From: Isohypsibius dastychi
Taxonomy: Eukaryota; Tardigrada; Eutardigrada; Parachela; Isohypsibiidae
Direction: 5' to 3'
DNA: 25,897 nucleotides
NCBI GenBank assembly: GCA_034696485.1
Contig: JAQIWT010000256.1
Coordinates: forward strand, 1-25,897
The notes beneath the pieces were generated by a model. It worked only from the letters and a program-made list of their open reading frames with translations. It did no database searches and was not told the origin of the DNA. Positions within the stretch are counted from its first letter, which is position 1. Each line of letters begins with the position of its first letter. A program made the position numbers and the translations under genes. Shown in pieces: positions 1 to 10,196 of this stretch.

Positions 1-64
1 GCGATCAGAGCGCCACGGTGGTCAACTTACATCTCGCAACAGGCATTGGTGGTATCTGGTAAGT

Positions 65-2030
65 ATGGCATGGTAAGTCGCCAAATCAATTGGTAGTCTG
101 CTGAAGTAATCCAACGGTAACCGCCTTTGAGGGCTGGAATGTTGTGGTTTCCCGTTGTGTATGTACCATGTACGTATCCTCATCTCTCTTCTTGATCGCC
201 ACTTGTATGGTGCGAAAACTGAATATAGTCGCCGAATTTTGCTTTTCATTTGCATTTTAGCTTTTGTTCCGGTTCCTGCGTCTTCGAGTTAGAGAAATTG
301 AAATTATTTACAGCCAGGAAATGGCTGGGAACGGTCAACATTATCAAAAACTGTGAGATAAATCAGTCATTTTTGTGTTTTCTGGCTTGTAAACCGCTGG
401 TTCTTCGTCTGCAGGCTGGACTTGTTGGTGGCAATTGTTGAACCTATGAAACCTATGCTGAATGCAAAAATGTCGGACTTTCTCACGGAAGATTTTCTCG
501 AGACCACTGTTCCAGAAGTTTTATTGTCGGATTTTCAGCAACCAGCTCCTTTTCTGGAAGAGCTTTGTCAGCGGATCATTTCCAATCGTTTCGATGAGAA
601 AGAAAGCATGTGTGTTGTAGAATCGTATCTGCATGAAGTTACCAAAACTGCCAATGTTCTTCGAGTTTCCTCGCACGAAAAGTATCACACGCCTCAGTCC
701 GTGGAACTCTGCAAGAATCCGTCAGATAATCAGAAGTTCTGCCGGTTGATGATGATGAACGAAAAGAAATTATTCGAAGTGGATAAAATGCAGGCAGTCG
801 TCGCCAAAATCGCAAAAGAAAAGAATCTTACTCAAGTAAAAAAGAGTCTGAAATTTCCCGTACCAGAACATCCAGGAAACATTCCAGGTAGTTGATATCG
901 GATCGGGAAAAGGATATTTGTCATCCATATGTACCCTTATCCATAGCTTGGATGTATGTGGTTTGGATCTCTCGGAATCCAATGTGGCGAGTGCGAAAAA
1001 ACGATATAAAAGTCTGTCGAAACAATGGCCTGCTCTACGGAAGAAGTTGTTCGCCGGACGACCGGAAGTTGGTGATCTTTCAAGTGGCGAGCTCAGGTTC
1101 TTCCAACAAAGAGTTGATTGTTCACTCGATCTCGAAAATATCCTAACTGAGGACTCCGGCGATCAGAGAAGAGTTTTGCTCTGTGGTCTGCATACGTGTG
1201 GGAATCTAGGGGGTGATATCATCAATGTCTTCTTGAACAATCCGGCTGCCGCAGACTTACTCTTTGTGAGCTGCTGCTATAACGTGATGTCAGAAACTTA
1301 TGACCCCGAACAACCAGGTATATAAGTTTTGAAGGTTTCAGTAAGTTAATTACCGTTGATTTTTACAGTGTGCACCGCGCAGTTCCCCATGTCGCGGACT
1401 CTGAAAGACAAGAATTTTTGGCTTGGGAGAAACGCTCGCATGATGGCCTGTCAAAATCTCGAACGACTGAATGCAACGAACCTTTCAAGTTCAACTAGAG
1501 CCATCTTTTTCCGTGCATTGCTGCAAGTGCTGATGAATGAAAAGGCCGGATGCAGAATTCCTGTTTCTGAAAGTGGAAGAATAGCGAAGGCGGACGGCGA
1601 CGGGGATTTCTTTTCTTATGTGCAAACTGCAAAAGCCGGGCTTTTGATTCCACTAGCGGTACGTTGATTGATCGAAACATCATCGGTGACTGATCTAGAA
1701 TGTTTGACTGATGCAGGTCACTGAACAAGAATGTGCAGAATTGGTTGATCGATATGCAGCAGCGGAAATCCAGCTCAAGCTCTTCCAGTTAATTCGGATA
1801 AAAGTTGGATCGCTTGTGGAACAAATCATTATTCTGGACCGGGCATGTTTTCTTTTGGAACAGGTAGAATTTTGAATTTGGTCTTTGCGATTTACTTTAA
1901 AATTTGGATTTTTTAGGGTTGTCCGACCGAGATAATCAACATTTTCGATTCGGCGGTATCACCACGTTCATTTGCAATTCATTCGTCAAAACTGGAAAAT
2001 GCAATAGTCCCAAATACGAATAAAATCTGA
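65..2030 (+). CDS. METTL25: METTL25-like methyltransferase, six coding exons
   Basis: Predicted class I SAM-dependent methyltransferase of the METTL25/RRNAD1 family; the substrate is not established for the family. Proposed coding exons: 65-72, 415-835, 888-1317, 1369-1658, 1717-1863, 1917-2030, giving about 469 aa (human METTL25 is about 600). The SAM motif I VVDIGSGKGYLS is formed at residues 144-155 exactly where the 52-nt intron 836-887 is removed. Further family signatures are GLHTCGN (243-249), SCCYN (near 271-275), FPMS followed by LGRNARM (305-311), and a C-terminal ILLDR-type segment followed by FDSAVSPR. The start is the least certain part. ATG at 65 has a good context (A at -3, G at +4), and splicing at GTAAGTCG (73) to the acceptor at 414 gives MAWLDLLVAIVEPM, which continues the family's N-terminal pattern. 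Alternatives are ATG 446, or a longer N-terminus entering from left of the window through 1-58. Confidence 0.88.
2019..2024 (+). terminator. poly(A) signal of METTL25, inside the last codons
   Basis: AATAAA is read here as the Asn-Lys codons just before the TGA at 2028-2030. No other AATAAA is seen before the convergent EXT2 gene begins. If used, cleavage would fall a few to 25 nt after the stop, leaving an extremely short 3' UTR. Confidence 0.5.
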
Positions 2031-2157
2031 TAAAACCTGCACATGGATCAGATGATCTGATTTGCTGGGAACTACGTACAATCGAGGCGTGAGCTTAAAT
2101 ATTTAAAGAGATCAAACAGAAGAGCTGCAAAAATGGCAGTGAAAAACGATAACGAAG

Positions 2158-4871
2158 TCAAAGTGCTCCAATATTCGGATAGCGGTGCTCAGCAATGGAG
2201 ACAGGTTCTTTAAACAACACGGGATCAGCCCTGAATTCCATTGGAATTAGCGACATAAATCCGAATTCCGAAGCGAAATAGTTGATGCACTCCGATCTTT
2301 GGGATAAATGGCCGTAATCGGCGGAAAGCATATCGCGGTTTGAGCATTGAGGACATCGGAATTTCTTTCGTGGTCCAACCTTTATCGGACCTTTTCCAGT
2401 GACGTTGGCGACGAGGAAATTCATGGCTATATCTTCACAATTCATGTGATCATCGATATATCGAAGCACTCTCCGTGGCAGTTTGTGAGTGAAGTAGTAA
2501 TTATATAACTATAAAAACATCGGTTAAAAGTACAGGGACTAACAAATGTTCACTAGTTTTCTGCTTACCTGGCTATAGAAAGTCGCCCCAGTTAAAACGA
2601 TGGAAATCTGACTGCCCCATTCTGCCTTATATACCCACACATTTGAAGAAGCATTCCAAACATGGAGGCGGGAAGGAAACCCAACCAGTCGATCAGAATT
2701 CTCGCTCCAAACCTACGGCATAAACCCATATTTTTCTTAAGTCTAGGAACACGAGCCTTGACTGGCGTAACGCACCTGAAAGCCGAACTCGATTTCATCC
2801 GGATTCAGCATGAGTATATCATCGTCCAGAGACAATACTGCAAAAAGAATCAAAACTAGGAAATACCGACATCGAATCTGTTAATGGTTCGTACCTGCAT
2901 CCGTGCTGATTGAGTCGTAAGGAAAGAAACTAAAAATATTTCATCAGGAACAAATCCGAATAAACAAAACTGAAAAGTAAAATTTACCGATTGGTCAGTT
3001 TGTTCGCTCTGGTTTGGATGACTTCGTAAGTCACGGTCAGTTTGGGCCAGGAAGCGCCTAAACATTACGCGAAAATCATTACACCGAAGGAATGATAAGC
3101 CAGGCCCTGTAGTACCGGATGGAACTGGTTTCTCTTGGTTATTCCAGACAATGACAATCTTCTGCAAACTCGGACAACGTTCCAGGAGCGCGACCAGCTG
3201 AGCCAGATTTTCTTCCCTATCGTACGCTAAAATTACAGCAGTGAAACCCGGATTTTTCGGTACGATTCCAGGTAGGAGCTGGAGCCGCGATGTTGGAATA
3301 GTATTGTCCTACACACATTCTTCCATAATTTCTCACACCGATTAGGAGCACTTGGTGAGAGACCTCACCGTTTCAGATGGAGTATTCCAAAAAGCATAAG
3401 TTCGAGCGGACACTGGGAACAGCCGACTATTCAGGACTTCAATTGTGGTCTCCAGTATCTTCTCAAGAGAGGACATGTACCGGCGAAAGAAGAACATAGC
3501 AAGAGCCCGCTTTGCAGAAATCGCAGAACCGTCAAGGGAACGAAGAATCTCAATGCCCTCGGAAACACGTCCGGGTTGTAAAAACACCGCGACCCTTCAA
3601 AAAACCAAGATAACACAGATCATCGAATCTATGTCTTTAATATACCTTTTCCAATCCAGAACCTCCTCGAATGGCATAATCAGATCCGAGTCTAAGAGTA
3701 CCGGTATACATCCGAGACTAAGTACAGTTCCGAGAAGAAACGGCTGAAGTCCAGGTGTCAGAAAACAAAACGTGATGTCCTACGAAAAACTAACCTCTCA
3801 GCCAAAAAAGCAATCCCAAATATGGAAATTACCGTTAGGACACGCGGGAAGTCCGGCGAGTTTTCAGCTGACTTTGACCGAAAGGTCAAGTCCTTCCCGG
3901 CACGAACAAACAGATGAAGAGTGTCGCTCGAGTCCGTTATATTAAACAAGTCAGCTGATGCCACATAATTGTCGCTCCCATCGAGCTCGATTACACCAAG
4001 AAGCCACCGACGATCTCCTCTGAAAAAACATGAACACTCTTAATAAACTGCTGTCTAGTGAAACGATCTTGATGGAGGTTAGGAGGTGTCTAATAAACAA
4101 AACATACTGATCTCGACGAAACTGAGGCGTCTCAACGGTCGGGTGAAGGAAAGGAATACTGACATCGAAATGTTTACGATAATTTTCCCTCAGAAATCCA
4201 GGAGCAGCAATCATCGCTTTTCCGAGCCGGAGGTCCTTTGTAACAACAACATCACATCGCATGGTTAATATCAAATGGTTCAAGCCACCGTTCCATCTAA
4301 AATTAAAAAATTAGCGTAAATACGCGGTGCGTGCAAGAAATCCTTACTGCGGTAAAGCTGCGAGAACGGCGGAAATGTTTTTGTATTTTGACGGATGAGG
4401 ATACAATAAATCAACTGGCGGAAAAAGCACACAAGCATTGGCACTGGTTCCTGTATAATACGGGCTTTTCTCCACAGCAGCTTTGACTTTCCGAAATAAA
4501 TGCGATGTCTGGAGGGGAGCCAAATATCCGTTCGATCTCAACTGAATATCAGGATAGCTATATACAGAGATCTGATCATCACCATAAGCGTTACAGCGGT
4601 AAATGTCGAAGCAGGTGAAGTGTGAGCAATATTTTAACGTTCTTTCTTGCTTTCCAGAAGGAACATCAAGTGTTAAAACATGGTCTCCAACGAGCTTTTC
4701 TCCTGGCTGATTGAAAGGGATAATGTGTCCTTGATAGCGAGTTAAAGCAGCAGCGAATCCCAGGAAAACGGTAATGAGCATCATAATCCATTTCCTTCGA
4801 CCGGCAAAACAATTCCAGTAAACCAATCCGACTATTTTCCTGCGTATCCGCCACTGCAAGATATCTTTCAT
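2158..4871 (-). CDS. EXT2: Exostosin-2, heparan sulfate copolymerase subunit, eleven exons
   Basis: Golgi type II membrane glycosyltransferase that works with EXT1 to polymerise the heparan sulfate chain (alternating GlcA and GlcNAc). Exons on the minus strand: 4871-4348, 4296-4108, 4019-3833, 3779-3646, 3594-3369, 3308-3116, 3057-2988, 2929-2895, 2837-2776, 2712-2569, 2508-2158. All phases join and give 704 aa (human EXT2 is 718). A signal-anchor helix lies at about residues 28-43. The exostosin (GT47) domain follows, with HFTCFDIYRC, FDVSIP, ITFC and GCIPV. The GT64 domain has a TAVILAYDR-like segment, IVWNNQ, NKLTNRFFPYD, the metal-binding LDDDI (DDD at 524-526), DRLVGFPSRLHVW, VLTGATFYS, HMNCEDIAMNFLVANVTGK and a C-terminal RADPVLFK. 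The GT47/GT64 order and whole-length colinearity favour EXT2 over EXT1 or EXTL3. It is convergent with METTL25 and divergent from RAD54L2. Confidence 0.96.
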
Positions 4872-4921
4872 ACCAGAAGAAATCCAAGAAGCGCTGAAAC
4901 TACCGAGATGTAGGTTGCCAT
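4868..4921 (-). other. Upstream ORF overlapping the EXT2 start codon
   Basis: An ATG at 4921-4919 opens a 17-codon reading frame, MATYISVVSALLGFLLV, in another frame than EXT2. Its TGA (4870-4868) overlaps the EXT2 ATG (4871-4869) in an ATGA arrangement. This is seen directly in the sequence; whether it lies in the mature 5' UTR depends on the unknown transcription start. Confidence 0.45.
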
Positions 4922-5928
4922 CTTCGCCCGGAGATTATTTCGAAGTGATACGTCCTCATCGTGATATTATCAACAAGACAAGAGTAGTTTATTAAGCAAG
5001 AACTAACGCGTATGAACAGAGAAGAATTGTTATTACAAAGTTCGGATGATTATTTCCGAAATATTGAACTAAATATTCCTACCAACTACTCCTACTACTA
5101 GGTGGGTGATGATTAGCAAGATACAAAAGAGATGAGACAAGACAAGTAGTGCTTCCTTTTCGCGATAATCTACGCCTACTTGGTACTGCCAGATTGGAAT
5201 AAATCTGGCTTGTTCGGAGTAGTTTTGGTATGGTGTGGTAGTAGATCTGGCCTTCCCTTGAATTTCAACAAGACATGATCGAACAGAAAGAGATCTTTAT
5301 CCTACAGAGATTACTTCCTTAAAATCTCTCGAGTTTCATTTCATGGTTTTGGCATTTTGCTCACTCTTTGCAAGTAGTTCAGCGCCGCACTACTTACCTG
5401 TCATACAGCGCCTTCTAGTGGCTTTCCATATCCACCAAGAAATACTTGATGTCGATGGTGTGCTGACGATCTTGACACATTCCAGCTACCTACCTACCTA
5501 CGGTTCTACCCCAGAAGAAAATCTCATTGTTATCAACCGGAGGACTAGGAATATTGTTTCAGGTGAGAACAACTTGTAGAATCAGAGCTCTTTCGACCGT
5601 GGAACCAATTTTCGAAGACGGGGAATGCCACAGGAAAAGGATGGGAAAATCAACTGTTTCTTTTGTTTTGGCATTTCTTATTTCGTTCGATTTCTCCGCT
5701 CTGAACGTGTGGAATGGGGTTTGCTTTTAACAGAACTGTTGTCTTTCTGCAGGTACGCCGTGTAGTGTTTGTATCACACAATCGGGACTGGCATTTCACA
5801 TGAATTGTTCTCCGAAAATATTCTGTCGGAAAGCTGGCATTTGTTCCTGATTGTTGCCAAGCATGATCTCCGTATTCCTGCTTTGCCTGCCCGTATGAGA
5901 GTTGGTTTGTGCGTTGGTGAAAGGCATC
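4922..5928. promoter_or_regulatory. Divergent promoter/5' UTR region between EXT2 and RAD54L2
   Basis: About 1 kb separates the two divergent start codons and must contain both promoters. A probable 5' UTR intron of RAD54L2 lies at 5563-5752, with donor CAG|GTGAGA and acceptor TTTCTGCAG. Open frames here (for example 5343-5579) begin at ATGs that cannot be joined in frame to the RAD54L2 coding region and resemble no family I recognise, so I treat them as leader sequence. A short TACC repeat occurs near 5489-5502. No TATA box stands out. Confidence 0.45.
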
Positions 5929-8900
5929 ATGGAATCGACACCATACGAAGCTGGTGGCTGTCAGCCATCAGCGCTCTCACAGGCCGATCCCCAAGCTTCT
6001 GCATCATCTTTTACAAGTGGAAATGATCTTTTTTCGGACAACCATCTCTCGGAATCAGAACCGTTCTTGTCGAGCGCAATAAGTTCTCTACCGAGCACAA
6101 GATTTTTGGAAAATTTCAGTCAGAATTCCAAAGGGGTGTCGTCGTCTGCCTCCATTGATGATCTTCCATTTCCTATCTCCCCGAGGTATGCGTTTTCCGC
6201 CGCTGTGTTGCTGAGAATAGAACAAATTTTTTTCTAGGTCCTCACATGATAGCTTGAACACTGGCGGTACAAATCGTGCCGATTTTCAGCGCACGCATGA
6301 TGACGCATTTGCCAGTTTTTTATCTGGGTCTAATCCTGATGGTCATCGAACCTCCGACGAATTATCGTCAGCTCCCTTGAAGAAAATTGAAGATTTCATC
6401 ACAAAATCGATGAATCCGAAGAAATCGAGTGGTCGTCGCAACATCCGGTCGGTCAAGTCCCTGAAAGAACTTAATCCGGAAACCAGGTTGGCCATGGAAG
6501 AGGAAAATCGCCGGATTGAGGAACTGGAAGTTCAGATAAATCACATGGATGCTGATGATTCCTTGAGCTCATCTTCTTCTGGTTCGGATATTGAAATTTT
6601 GACCGTTGAGGAAGCCGAGAATAACCAGCCAGTTTCAAGCAAATCCATTCGATCTAACTATCCTGTTCTCGAAGCTCGTTTGGCTGCACCGTCCTTGAAT
6701 AATACTGCACAGGTCTCGTCGGCGTCAAATGGTGATGTGATATTCGTGGAAAGTAAAGAAAAATATCCATCCGTATCTTCTTTTCACTGTGATGATTTTG
6801 AGAACAAGCCGGATGAAAATGGTAAAATCCTGATTAACACTTCTCGAATGAAGCGTGAGCCGTGCATTCATGTTGCTGATCATTTGGTTCCCCATCTTCG
6901 TCCTCACCAAATTGGCGGAATTCGCTTCATGTATGCCACTCTGGTTGAATCGATGGGAAAATTTGCAAACAGCCCAGGTGAGGAATTTTGATTCCAGGCG
7001 GTGTTTTATTTTACTTGCACTGTTTTTCCGGTATACTCTCTTTTTGTATGCAGTTTTTTTTAACACCTCTTGATTTTTTTAGGCAACGGTGGTGTTCTTG
7101 CCCATTCGATGGGACTGGGAAAAACTCTGCAGGTTATAACTTTCCTCGATGCCATTCTGCGTCATACGCCGGTCAAAACAATCTTGATTGTTGCTCCATT
7201 GAACACGATGCATCACTGGATGGCTGAATTCGCCAAATGGATGCCGGCTGAAGTTCGTCATGAAAAGATGAAAGTCACATGTGTTCGTGATCAAAAATCC
7301 AGCGTTCGAAGTGCTTTGATAAAGAGCTGGGCTGCTGATGGTGGGATTATGCTTCTCGGATACGAAAAGCTTCGGGCCATCGTCGATTGGAAACCTAACC
7401 GGAAACCGGATGCGAACAGGAAAAGAAAAACCTGTGAGCCTGATACAGCGGATGTCACTGCCGGTGCTAGTACTGCTTCTGAGCCTCCCTCGGATGCTGA
7501 CCAGGATGCAGTGGAAGCTTCGAAGTTGATGATATCGGCTGCCCAAATCGTGATATGTGATGAAGGTATCAATCAGGTCTGAAGATATTTATGTAGAGCT
7601 CAGATGTATGTTTTTCCAAGGTCATCGAATAAAAAGCGTCGACGCTGCTGTTACCAAAGTCCTTAAGAAAGTATCGACCCAAAGGTAAATCAGAATTTTT
7701 GAGCGTCGTTTTGGCGTTTGTGTTGACTACGGTTTTGTATCCCAGACGTCTCATCCTGACCGGCTATCCGTTGCAAAATAATCTGATGGAATATTGGTGC
7801 ATGGTATGTTACGAAAAGTTAGTTACAGTGTTTTTGTTTCCATAATCTTTCATTTTAAGATCGATTTCGTTCGACCTCGCTTACTTGGTTCGGAAGCTGA
7901 GTTTACAAATCTCTTCAAGAATCCGATTGAAAATGGACAGTGTGCTGACAGCAGTGATTATGACCGTGTTCTGATGCGACAACGAACTTACATTCTGCAG
8001 AAAATGTTATCAAGGAGCGTTCAAAGACGTGATTCAAGACCGCTGATCCAAGAACTTCCGGTCAAGCGAGAATTCGCCCTGATATTCCGCCAGACTCCTT
8101 CCCAGACTCGGCTATATAGAGATCTGATTGAGCAGCTTACTGAAAAGCGTGATTCTCTGAACGCGATTGCATTGTATGCTACGTTTCGGAATATAACGCA
8201 GCACCCGGCGATATTTTTCCAGCATTTGAAGAAGATGTTGAATAACGCCAGTGCCAATGAAGCTAGCGGCTCAAATGAGACAACTGGACCTATCCAGCAG
8301 CTGTTGATGGACCTCGTTATTAATCGAAAGGGAAATTGGGCGCATTACATGGAAACTTTGGATGATTATAAATACGACGAAATTCACAGCGGGAAAATGT
8401 ATTTCTTGAAGCAGTTGATCAAAGAAACTGTTGTTCGGCTGAAAGAGAAAATAATGTGGGCGAATTCTGTCACATTTCTGGCGTGTTTTTTGGCTAATCC
8501 GTTTCTTCGCAGTGTTTTTACTCAGTCGATCGACGTTCTTGATTATCTTCAAGACTATTTGCCGACATTACTGCCCGCACCTCCAGATGGCACTGATGAC
8601 AATGATTGTCAGCAGTCGTTTCCGGCCACATTCCGAATTGATGGATCAACTAGCACATTTGAGCGCGAACGATTGATCAACTTATTCAATGCCGAAGATC
8701 ACGGGACTCGGATCTTTTTGATTTCAACAGAAGCGGGTGGAATAGGAATTAATCTGACTGGAGCATGTAGAGTAGTCCTTATGGATGTTTCCTGGAACCC
8801 GTCAAAAGACATACAGGTATTTCCGGTCCTCGTTTTAGTTTATAACTCTAGTTATGAGGACTTTTTCAGGCAATATCTCGCATCTTTCGTTATGGGCAGA

Positions 8901-10196
8901 GCAGGTATTTTGCTGCAGAGCGAAAGAGTTTGTGATTCTGATTTTGTGTTATTTTAGGGTTTCAACCATTTATCGCCTCGTTGGCGATGGCTCCATGGAA
9001 AAATGCGTTTTTGATAGGTTGGATAGAGCTATTTCCGAATACTTTTTGTTTCCGGTTCAGTTATATTGAGATTTTCAACTTATTTATTTTACAGGCAAAT
9101 TCACAAACAGCATCTTTTCAAGCGCGTTGTTGATGACAAAAGTCCTTTCCTCGCGATTAATCAGGCAGATCTCGGAAGCCTGTTTAAAGTTGATAATTTA
9201 GATGGACCTGCTCAGTGGCATCAGATTTGTGAGGATCCCTTCCCGGATGAGGCAAGCATTTGATGTTGACGAATCTGGTGATGTGGTCTGCTGACTTCTT
9301 TTTTTTTGTAGGCGATGTCAGATAATGTTTTGGAGATGCTTTCTCGAGAACCTGTTTTCCGGCAATATTTATCCAAGGTTCCGGTGGTAAGTCGTTCTTG
9401 CAAAATTTCTTAAGAAATTATCGTTCGGAATATCGTGAGAAGTTCGAAAATTAGGGAATCACTAAATCACCGTTCTTTGAGAAAGCTGTCTGTGGTTATT
9501 AGGTCGCAAAGCAGTCACATTTTTGAAGTTTCCTTGTTCGCAAAATTAGTGTATAAAAATAGACCAACTAGTTTTGAATTGTTTTTCATTTAGGTTATGG
9601 ACTCCATTCTTGAAGCTGATGATACGGCACAGCTAAGCGAATCTGAAAGACTGCTGGCACATCGAACTTTTGAGAATGATAAGACAGGGGTGGCTAAAAG
9701 TTCTAGAAATGGGTTTTCCGGTCACTCAAGATCCGGCGTTCCCGATCATACGAACGGACGGCCGCCGGCATACCCAAATCAGAGACTTTACCAGCCCCCA
9801 CGCATTCAGGTCCTTTTGAATCATCTCATTCAGGATATTGCTATCTGCCAGGCGATTTTCGAAAAAGCGAGACGCAATCAGGATTTCTTTGAAGACTTGA
9901 AAAGATTTGCCAATGCCACGCAACTGCAATTGATTCGTCATGATGGCAGTGGGCCTAACGGACCGACCCGGAGCTACATCCTCCGGCAATCGGGCGCACC
10001 TTTCCATTTTTTCATCAAAGGTGACGCGACTGTTTGGAAAATAATGCACGAAAATCCCTCTCCCTCCTCGGTAGTGCCAGCTCGGTTTGCGCCGCCATTA
10101 GTGCCACCGAAAATACCGATAAATTATACTGCGCAGCTGTTGCAAAATTCCCCGCCTTCTTCGGCATCTCCTGCTGAAGCCCAGAATCCGCAGTGA
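5929..10196 (+). CDS. RAD54L2: RAD54L2/ARIP4-like SNF2 chromatin-remodelling ATPase, eleven coding exons
   Basis: Nuclear SNF2-family DNA translocase. In vertebrates ARIP4 is a steroid-receptor cofactor that also counteracts trapped topoisomerase II complexes. Exons: 5929-6185, 6238-6977, 7083-7565, 7621-7684, 7746-7803, 7860-8816, 8870-8904, 8958-9017, 9095-9251, 9312-9386, 9594-10196; 1162 aa (human 1467). The N-terminal third is Ser/acid-rich, with a basic [13 protein letters not shown] segment typical of ARIP4. The ATPase core has [19 protein letters not shown] (GLGKT 343-347), a Walker B DEGH (492-495) assembled across the 7566-7620 intron, [32 protein letters not shown] and [11 protein letters not shown] (853-863). 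The post-core RQIHKQ...KRVVDD segment also matches ARIP4. The '[15 protein letters not shown]' region favours ARIP4 over ATRX or RAD54. Start: first ATG after an in-frame TGA at 5896. No AATAAA follows; a weak AATACA is at 10239. Confidence 0.94.
9252..9311 (+). other. GC-AG intron in RAD54L2
   Basis: The exon must leave the genomic frame here, because it otherwise stops after five more codons. The only junction restoring the family sequence is GAG|GCAAGC to TTTTTTTGTAG|GCG, a 60-nt intron with a GC donor. AG|GCAAG is the usual context of the GC-AG minority class. Confidence 0.75.

Noticed and set aside
22-255. A 77-codon open frame on the minus strand ending at a perfect GTAAGT donor (30-25).
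   Set aside because: It matches no family I recognise and is antisense to the proposed METTL25 leader and first intron. Another minus frame here (reading about TYMVHTQRETTTFQPSKAV) looks protein-like but has no start codon and no upstream exon, so neither is annotated.
250-441. A 63-codon plus-strand frame before METTL25.
   Set aside because: It is out of frame with METTL25, crosses the likely intron 73-414 and resembles no known protein.
2047-2061. Palindrome ATCAGAT-G-ATCTGAT in the METTL25/EXT2 gap.
   Set aside because: Only 7-bp arms with no poly-T run or other context; a chance palindrome is a sufficient explanation.
5343-5579. A 78-codon plus-strand frame upstream of RAD54L2.
   Set aside because: Neither unspliced nor joined across the likely UTR intron does it connect in frame with the RAD54L2 coding sequence. 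There is no recognisable domain.
7794-8957. Reading the long frame as a separate helicase gene of its own.
   Set aside because: It is one large RAD54L2 exon (7860-8816) flanked by valid introns; the SNF2 motifs continue colinearly on both sides.
5929-10196. ATRX or RAD54 as the identity of the SNF2 gene.
   Set aside because: No ADD-type zinc finger is present, and the sequence around the Walker A motif, the RRNIR segment and the post-helicase KRVVDD region match ARIP4/RAD54L2 better.
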